Below are positions 57,098-64,000 of a stretch of 64,000 nt of DNA, one piece after another. Position 1 is the stretch's first letter, and each line of letters begins with the position of its first letter. Both the position numbers and the translations under genes were made by a program. The stretch spans positions 62,001 to 126,000 of the forward strand of contig JAHQIW010001404.1 of assembly GCA_019055375.1 (NCBI GenBank), given 5' to 3'. This stretch comes from Parelaphostrongylus tenuis. Lineage: Eukaryota; Nematoda; Chromadorea; Rhabditida; Metastrongylidae. Under the pieces are notes generated by a model, which ran no database searches, had not been told where the DNA came from, and was given only the letters and a program-made list of their open reading frames with translations.

Positions 57098-57394
57098 ATT
57101 TGTAAGACAACTCATTTACAGCCTCTGAAAAAACTGGTAAAAGTTGTATTCAATAAAGAGAAATTCGCCAATTACTATTTTTCAAGTCACCCAATGAAAC
57201 AATCGGTGTCAGAGTGATTAACTTTTCGGCAACTCTTTTAATGTTAACGACGTTCTTGCGAAGTAAATTTGGTATCATAATCAGTATTTTCAAGCTATCA
57301 GATGACTATAGAACATGGAAAAATTAGCCAATTGTTCAATGAAACATCAGAAATGAATCTTTTTTCTTTCTTCTTGAGCGGCGCACAAGGTGTT

Positions 57395-58445
57395 AAATCC
57401 AATTTTTATTTACGCAATCGAACAGCTTGCATTTCAGCAGGTCGCCTTCGTGGCAACCTGGAAAAGTCGAAGTAGTTTACAATTCAATCATTCAAACACT
57501 TCAATCACTTCTTCAGAGAAAATTGCCAGGTTTAAATTTCGATCGCATCAAGCACAAAGTCAATTTTTAACATATTCACCACTTTTTAATAATATGTCTT
57601 CCACTGAATGAGCAAGTGAAGAACAACGGAAGGGTAATCACATTGACCAGAAATGCACTATAATCTTAAAAGTAACAGTCTTATATACTGACTCATATCA
57701 CGGGTGATTACGATCCATTCATTCATCCCTGCTGTTCATAGCTGGATTGGTCCTGTTCATCCAGATCGCCTCAAGTATCTTTCGCGCTGATGCTTTTTCT
57801 CCTGCTCAAGGGTGGTGACCTCTATATCACATACACCGGCATGCTTTTGGGCTCTATGTATACCTAGCGTTTTTCTAGAATGGCGTATGTCAGCTGGATG
57901 TTCTTCTATGCGAGCATAGAGCGGCCTATCATTTCGCCGACAAATTCATCGTCGCACCCTTTGCAAGAGATTAGGCACACTGTGCCTACGCTCACGCAAT
58001 CACTGTCTCTGCCGTAAGAGCACATTCAGCAGTTTTTTGTTGTGCAGAGGCGGTCATATAAAGGATTACGAAGTAATTGGCGCCTAAGAGTATTTGATAA
58101 TTTTTCTGTTACTAATACCAGATGCTCAAAACCTGCTCTTTTCAAACAACGCTTTATAGCCATACTTATCTCATTTGAAAAGAACGGGAGGATAAACGGG
58201 ATCTTACTTTCTCTAGACCTTTCGTGCAAGGACGTGTTGTTTCCTCTAAACCTAAGCCGGGGATTACATAGCTGTAGCCATCAGAAATGGCTATTTCCCG
58301 AGCTAGGTTTTCGGATTCTCTTCTCTGCTCCTCTCCAGTGAACACACCGGCGGCTGTTCGAAACATGTTTTTTTACCAACGCCTTTTTATGAGCAAGGAG
58401 GAGAGGGAAGATAGTGAACCAGGATAGCTTTATTACTTGGCCGCT
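57395..58445 (-). mobile_element. PLE-H fragment: thumb, GIY-YIG and pseudo-LTR
   Basis: Minus strand: 58366-58166 reads MFRTAAGVFTGEEQRRESEN and LAREIAISDGY, the thumb-to-linker segment. 58130-57700 is a GIY-YIG zone (VTEKLSNTLRRQLLRNPLY, then a zinc-knuckle region). 57650-57395 is the pseudo-LTR. The hammerhead at 57424-57459 is degenerate (box 1 GCCACGA, box 2 GAAAT). The frame is broken by stops. Confidence 0.75.
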
Positions 58446-58990
58446 TTGGTGTCTCACGTGTGACTTTTATATACCTGACTGTTCACCTAGCAATCTAAAA
58501 CATCTGTCTAGCTCTCCTTGTGTCGAACACATGATTAAGCAATCAGCTACATTCCTACATTATGCTTGGGTGTTGAATAAAGTTCTACATTTAGAATTAT
58601 AGCCTAATATAAGAATTATTTATGAAGCGGAATACAATGTCAGAATACTCGAGACTCAAGCAATCGATTTATTACTAAAATGTCAAAAAGAATAAACAGT
58701 ACATTTTTTGAATCTATGTGCTGGGAGAGAGAAAGTACCAAAAAAATACATTTCCGGAATCGCCAAAATTTGAGCTATCGAATGATGCTCGGAATCTTGA
58801 GGCTTGTTCTTTTGCGTTAAATAATGTGATGCACTGAGCCGACACGGTACGTCACCGGCACTGCCTTGGTATATTCAATTGTTCAACTATTTTTTCGCAT
58901 TTCGTTATTCATTAGGTTGTTTATTATTTGTTTATTCATATGATAATTATCTGAGGAATTCATAGATCAACATTCAGCATCGTTAAGTGA
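58446..58990. other. No gene recognised
   Basis: 58446-58610 still resembles PLE RT flank (GTGTCTCACGTGTGAC area), then AT-rich unique sequence without motifs. Confidence 0.45.
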
Positions 58991-58994
58991 TATG

Positions 58995-59230
58995 TAAGGC
59001 CTTGAATAGCGCGCGCGATCAAGACCCGTCTCTCACCTTTTCCGGGATTGCGTGTTAACCATTGCACTCGTACCTGTGCTCATTCTGCCCTCTTCTTTCT
59101 ACCACACATCGATTCTGCTAGCAACTAGACGTCAACGGTATGGCTTGGCAGACACATATCTGCATTGGACTCAGTCAAGCCGAGAGTTATGGGATAAAAG
59201 ATGATTGATGACACCTGCCTTTCCTCAGCA
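58995..59230 (-). mobile_element. tRNA-derived SINE, decayed, with tail module
   Basis: Minus-strand sense. The A-box-like region is near 59060 (CCATTGCACTC complement), and the B box is degraded to GGTCTTGATCG. The adjoining module 59120-59230 (CAACTAGACGTCAACGGTAT, CAGTCAAGCCGAGAGTTAT) is also found at 8165-8250 and 27750-27850. Confidence 0.5.
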
Positions 59231-60480
59231 ATCTTGGACATACAGTGAAACATTATGACACTGTTTCAAGAGAGGTGAAATTCGAAAGAATCGCAGACGA
59301 AGCAGAAATCATGAGATTCCTAGTCAAAGAATTCACGCACACTATTTTAGATCAGTGGAATTTTGTTTTTTCACACTACCTTGATCACTATTATAATGAA
59401 GATAGCAAAGTGAAATGATTGTTTTCTAAAACTATTTCCAATGTCGAATAAGGTACACTGTTGTCAGTAAACAGTTTTCAATGTTTGAATTTTGAACCAC
59501 CCTATTACGTGCCGGAGAGAAATTCTTATGTTCTCCACTATCAGTAATGTTGGAATCGCTTTCAGTGCAGTTTTGCGTAGTTCACTCTCTTGTTTGATTA
59601 GCAATATTCGCTTTAGGGCGTTGGTATGAGCGAGATCTCCCGGGTCACTGAGAAGACTTAAGAAAATTCATCAGTGAAGTTAACCTTCGTCATGAGAAAG
59701 CGGCTTTTTGAAGTTCTCAAAGACTCTCTTCTGTGAAAGTACAAGTGGATGCCTTTCTGCTTTTCATCAACCAACTCTGAACAATTTGCTTTTATCTGTT
59801 TTTCGCTGAGTGGTCTCTAGAGACCACGTCAGTCCCGCTTATTTTGAATTCATTAATGGAACATTAAAGATGTTCTTATAATGGCTATCACCACTCTGTA
59901 GGTGAACAAACGAAATTTTATAGGCGTATGATCAAATGACTGATGAGAACATGAAAGCTGAATAAATGCGATTTCTGATTCTTAGAAGTACACTGCCATA
60001 AATGTTTGACATTCAAAATTGTGTTCCCCTTTTATCAGTTATATTATCTGTCCTCAGATCTGCTCACGTGAAAGCACACGTAACGTCAGCGCTTTCTCGC
60101 TTGCGAAATTGTTATTATTGGGAAATTCACGGCCTTATGTTGGAGGATCTGAGATGGCCAAATTCATATTCGAGTCAAGCCCTCTGAGAAAATTCGTGCA
60201 TTCCCTGACAGTTACTCTTAAGTCATTTCATTCAACTACATGTATCTCATTAGATACTCAGTATACATGTGATCTTACTATCGATTTCGTAGCAGCAGCT
60301 TTGTAGCAGATTTTTCTCTGACAAATTTCACTTAGATTTACAGAGATGGAAACCTCTCTATCCTTTGGAAAGCAAACAGCTGCCATTCTTCGATAATTAC
60401 TGAGAACGTGTTGCTGCCTTATTAGCTGGTTCAAAGAGGTGCAAAATTTAATTCAGTCCATACACATAGCATTTTTTAGT
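59231..60480. other. No gene recognised
   Basis: Two overlapping plus frames at 60002-60306 (61 and 95 codons) lack motifs. The remainder is AT-rich without repeats I could match. Confidence 0.45.
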
Positions 60481-60500
60481 AGAATCAAAACCTCACTAAG

Positions 60501-61697
60501 ATGGCGAGGATTCCAGCCGATATCGCTATGACTTCGCTGCTGTCCACATTCCCGGCAGTGTTTGGATGTGAAGTGTTGCTTGGAGGCTAGAGTTTGCAAA
60601 GAGGAATGTCACGATACTGCAAAAAGTTCCAAAATGAGGTAGATGATTGGGCCAAGTAATCATTTTTGAGCCCCATGTCATGTGGTCTGTTGAAAAAAAA
60701 GCTGACTTATAGAGCCCGATACACGTGATTCGACCTTGCAGTCTCGTCAGTCAGGGCAGTTACACTTTCTCATCTTTTGCCAATCCTCCTGTGTGGGTGC
60801 TCCAGTCATCAGATAAGAGTTAGCGACGACGAGCGTTTTACACTCTATGTCCGGTGAAAATATCACCGAACGCAAAGTGTTGTACACTCGATTGCTCATG
60901 GCTAGTATATTCAATATATCATATCTTTAGTCGTTTCGAGTGCTTTCTTAAGACCACAGCTCAAATTTCAATATGTCAAATAATCATTTTTTAGCCACGA
61001 ATGTCATGTGGTCTGTTGAAAAGGGTGGGTGTAAAACGTTCGTCATCGCTAACTCTTACTTGTGGTCTGGAGCACCCACACAGGATTGGCAAAAGACGAG
61101 AAAGGGTAACTGCCCGACTGACGAGACTGCAAGGTCGAAACATATGTATCGGGCTTTATAAGTCAGCCCATCTTAACAGACCACATGACATGCGTGGCTC
61201 AAAAATGATGACTTGGCATTATTTATTGTAGTGAGCACTAAGAAGTTGAATGCCACCACCTTCACATCTGTGTCTGTTGCGATGATTTACGCTACCAAAA
61301 CCAATGTTGCATTTCGGTTTCCCGGCATTGCAACTAGGACGAGGCAAGCTCTGTCGTTTGTAGAAGGTCCTGTGAAGCAGGCAGTGAGTTTAGGTTCTGA
61401 AAATTTGGTTTTTCTGACTCACTCATAAATTAATTGAGGTGGGAAATTCGAAAGGCTTCAGCCTTTTAGTGCTTACGTGAAGCTGCATCGCAAAGCATGC
61501 TTTGACTAAAAGCACTTCCAGACAATTTTTACCAATTGGAAAAATCGCTATATAGGTCTTTGATACTCCTAAGCGCCAAGGCTATAGCTTTCTTCTTCCC
61601 GATTCCTCAAACTACTTTATTTTGAGTCAACACATTGCTAGGATCAATTAAGATCCATGTTCATGCTTCTAAGCTGTCAGTCCAAAAGATACCAATA
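60501..61697 (+). pseudogene. Nematode secreted-protein family, locus e
   Basis: Exon 1 (60501 to about 60590): MARIPADIAMTSLLSTF then PAVFGCEVLLGG followed directly by TAG; the donor is lost (GAGTTT). Exon 2 (61232-61383, 152 nt): STKKLNATTFTSVSVAMIYA then NVAFRFPGIATRTRQALSFV; acceptor TATTGTAG, donor GTGAGT, fully open. Exon 3 (61556 to about 61697): VFDTPKRQGYSFLLPDSSNY then FILSQ and a stop; its donor is GCGATT in place of GTGAGT. A 560-bp MITE occupies intron 1. It is most similar to locus b at 32455-32914. Dead at exons 1 and 3, although exon 2 is intact. Confidence 0.75.
60650..61212 (+). mobile_element. MITE with about 190-bp inverted termini in intron 1 of locus e
   Basis: The left arm starts ATCATTTTTGAGCC and the right arm ends GGCTCAAAAATGAT. 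The arms pair through 'ATGTCATGTGGTCTGTTGAA', 'GTCTCGTCAGTC' and 'GGTGCTCCAGTC' as far as 'CGTTTTACAC'. The centre (60850-61000) includes a second, internal copy of the terminal motif at 60985-61020, suggesting a nested or rearranged insertion. Confidence 0.8.
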
Positions 61698-61794
61698 GCG
61701 ATTCTCTGATATTGAACATTCGGCAGAAATATTTCACGCAGACTTATAATAGAAAGTGGGATAAAAGCACATACGTACAAACTAGTTCTCGTTT

Positions 61795-61940
61795 GAAAAA
61801 CTGCGTTAGCCGGGATTCGAACCCAGATTTCACTCTTTCCAGGAGCATGTGCTTCACCGTTGCATCACCGGCGCTCGTTTTGCGCAGCACTCTTTTTACC
61901 CTACAACGCGTTTTCTGTCAACAGCCAATCGTCGACGGTC
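61795..61940 (-). mobile_element. tRNA-derived SINE with perfect B box
   Basis: Minus-strand sense: A-box-like TGATGCAACGG and B box GGTTCGAATCC (complement of 61813-61823). Head CTACAACGCG and tail GGCTAACGCAG are shared with 43560-43720. It abuts the second copy of the 2-kb duplication. Confidence 0.7.
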
Positions 61941-62109
61941 TTTTGCTTGTGTTTTTGCACAGCACTCCACATTAGTGGGTATATTATGAGACCATACCAC
62001 GGCAAGAGGTGGTCAAGTAAATGAATTTCGATTGATTATTGATACCCAATATCTGTCAACACAAGTGGGTTCAATGCCTATAGCGGCTACTATGCCAGAC
62101 TGTCGACTG

Positions 62110-62260
62110 TTGACTGTTGACAGATAACGCGTTGTAGCGTTAAAATCAGTGCTGTGCAAAGCGAGCGTCGGTGGTGCAACGGTTCAGCACACGCTCCCGG
62201 AAAGAGTGAGATATCGTTTCGAGTTTCGGCTAACGCAAGTGTTTTTGCACAGCACCCCAT
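62110..62260 (+). mobile_element. tRNA-derived SINE within duplication copy 2
   Basis: Duplicate of 43560-43720 with a few substitutions: A-box-like TGGTGCAACGG is kept, the B-box region reads CGTTTCGAGTTTC. Confidence 0.65.
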
Positions 62261-63865
62261 ATTACTGGGAATATTATATGACCATACCACCGCAAGAGGC
62301 GGTCAAATTATTGAATTTCGACTCATTAATCAATCAGATTGTCTTTTTGTGCTTCTGATATCAAGTATTACGGCATAAGTCTTTCAAATTTGATATTATG
62401 TCATTTCATGGAGTACTATCGTAAAGTCATCATAATACTTAAAATGAGAGTTTGACGAGCTGGATCTCAAAAATGTTGCTTTGAACTGCATGCTACGCCA
62501 TTTCATTGAGAATGGTTTTTTTACAAGAATAAAGTTTTTTTCTTTTCATAACAAAGAACTGAATTTTTTCAGAGAATGAACTCGCAATGATTTTTGATCA
62601 TTGGTATACTTTCAAAGATGGGACCTCTATCGAATTATAGATGAGACTTTTTTCTGTCGTTTATTTTTGGTACTAACTTTCTATTATTCGCTTATTCTGT
62701 ACTATGAGGAAACTTTATATAGCGATTATGACACTGGACATGTGCACCGTTTACACCCTTTATGCACATTTCTTTTAATTGAATGCCATAACTTCACTGC
62801 ATGATTTTTTCCGGTTCTTTCCGCACAGTACTCAAAACAAAAGCTCATAGATCTTACTCTTTCCTCAGATAATCCTAGAAATATCCCTTTTTCACATCCA
62901 GATTTTGTTGATGCCTATTTTTTGTAGTTCATGAAGCGGGTACATATGCCAAACTGGACAACTCGTCTAAAAACCAGTTATGCCTGAAAAATGTTCTGAT
63001 TAGATGGCCGTCAACATCAGAAAATGTGAGATCAGATTGTGCACTATCTCCAAAATTTCACACTGCTCACTATTTGAATAATCAGAAGTCATTATCTCCG
63101 GACTGCGCCTTCAGAAGTGGTCGATTGAACAGATTGTTAAAATCATTTGAACTTCCCACGCTTCGAACAATGAAAACTTTCGAAATTCCAGTCAGTACTG
63201 TACTGTGTTGCGCTCAATCACATCGAGAGGACCATGATGAAGAAGTAATCGGTGAGCGGCCAAGGAAGTTGTCGTCACTCGGAATCTTGCCCTAGCCTGT
63301 AATGACGCAGAAAGATGCACAAAGCAACGTTACGCTCAGGTGCAAGCAGCCAATCGAAATCCACAAATTATAATGCTCGATATTTGGGAGTTGTTTGTAG
63401 GACAGACAATATCTGGTGTCATCGATAAAATGACGATGAGAAAGGACGCTCTTACTTTCACAAAATAGACGAAAAGAAAAGGCAATAAGAGATAGAATTA
63501 TTATTATTCCTAAAGGATTTAGTTTCTTCACTGAAAAAATGGATTCTTGGGACGCATCTGCGCTTTCTGTACCAGAAACACTTGAAGCATTCTCCTCGGC
63601 AATACGCCATCTTTTTTGTGATGATGAAGTGTTTCGACTATCTAATTTTTATTATTAGGTTCTGGCAATAATTTTGGCCCTGGACTATTGAACACGAAAT
63701 CTATCGACGAAAAATAATTAGAATTGCTCAACAATACTAATTCGAGTATGCGTTATGAGCTTGAACACACTCTCCAAAAAACAAATCAATACCGCGTTTA
63801 TAGAACTCGTCATCCTTGAATTCAAAAAACTGCTGTTACTCAATACAGTTGATTGAGGTAGTGGA

Positions 63866-64000
63866 ACTTTTACTCACTCAAAAGTGCTGCAGAGACCGGA
63901 ATAGGTAACAGTCGGACGGCTACAAGACGCGACTGCGTAGCGGATTATCCAGCAACTCCCAGCCCAGATGGGTCAACTTCGTTTTTGTCAATTCGGAGAC
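63866..64000 (-). pseudogene. Mariner transposase fragment in duplication copy 2 (partial)
   Basis: The minus strand reads LTHLGWELLDNPLRSR, a stop, then PSDCYLFRSLQHFLSE, better preserved after PSD than copy 1. It is cut by the window end. Matches the mariner GWELLxHPPYSPDLAPSDYxLFRSL segment. The catalytic Asp of SPD is replaced. Confidence 0.7.

Larger units (their letters stand above)
61942..64000 (+). repeat. 2-kb direct duplication, copy 2 (cut by window end)
   Basis: Colinear with 43404-45468. It includes the SINE copy at 62110-62260, a single AAAGATGGGACCTCT unit near 62613 and the mariner fragment at 63866-64000. One 40-bp stretch at 62420-62465 (AAAGTCATCATAATACTTAA...) is present only here. 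Confidence 0.9.

Overview
The window looks like intergenic, transposon-dominated DNA from a clade V (strongylid, hookworm-like) nematode. Reasons: the sequence is AT-rich; introns have nematode-type acceptors; a degraded small secreted-protein gene family of nematode character occurs at several loci; Penelope-like, RTE and mariner remnants abound; and there is a near-exact copy of the nematode SL1 spliced leader. Genus and species cannot be read from the sequence. No long intact host gene, rRNA, canonical tRNA or CRISPR array was found.

Layout. 1-4702 (block I) contains a mariner fragment, an LTR-like segment and a Penelope-like element (PLE-A, minus). 4925-7870 is a head-to-head PLE pair (C/D). 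10.3-12.0 kb holds an LTR-like piece, an SL1-like 22-mer and the longest PLE reading frame (GIY-YIG domain, 182 codons). 13.4-15.1 kb has a mariner end and two head-to-head PLE 3' ends. 16.3-21.2 kb is repeats, MITEs and one stray exon of the secreted-protein family. 21571-29400 (block II) is an inverted copy of blocks I and III. 29.4-33.0 kb is a spacer with two decayed paralogues of the family. 33020-38325 is block III. From 38.3 to 64 kb there are three more loci of the gene family (two at 40.8-41.6 and 56.4-57.1 kb on minus, one at 60.5-61.7 kb on plus), tRNA-like SINEs, MITEs, a long hairpin, two RTE fragments, two more PLE copies and a 2-kb direct duplication (43.4-45.5 and 61.9-64.0 kb).

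Most distinctive content: (1) minimal hammerhead ribozymes in the PLE pseudo-LTRs, two with intact cores and eight decayed relatives; (2) an SL1 leader joined to DNA just upstream of a PLE endonuclease frame, suggesting that a trans-spliced transcript was reverse transcribed; (3) a five-locus secreted-protein family, reconstructed from exons too short to stand out as reading frames, with an exon 2 of exactly 152 nt at three loci; (4) a (TA)n expansion sitting on the RT catalytic motif of PLE-B; (5) three copies of a composite repeat forming a large inverted repeat around the gene pair at 29.4-33 kb.
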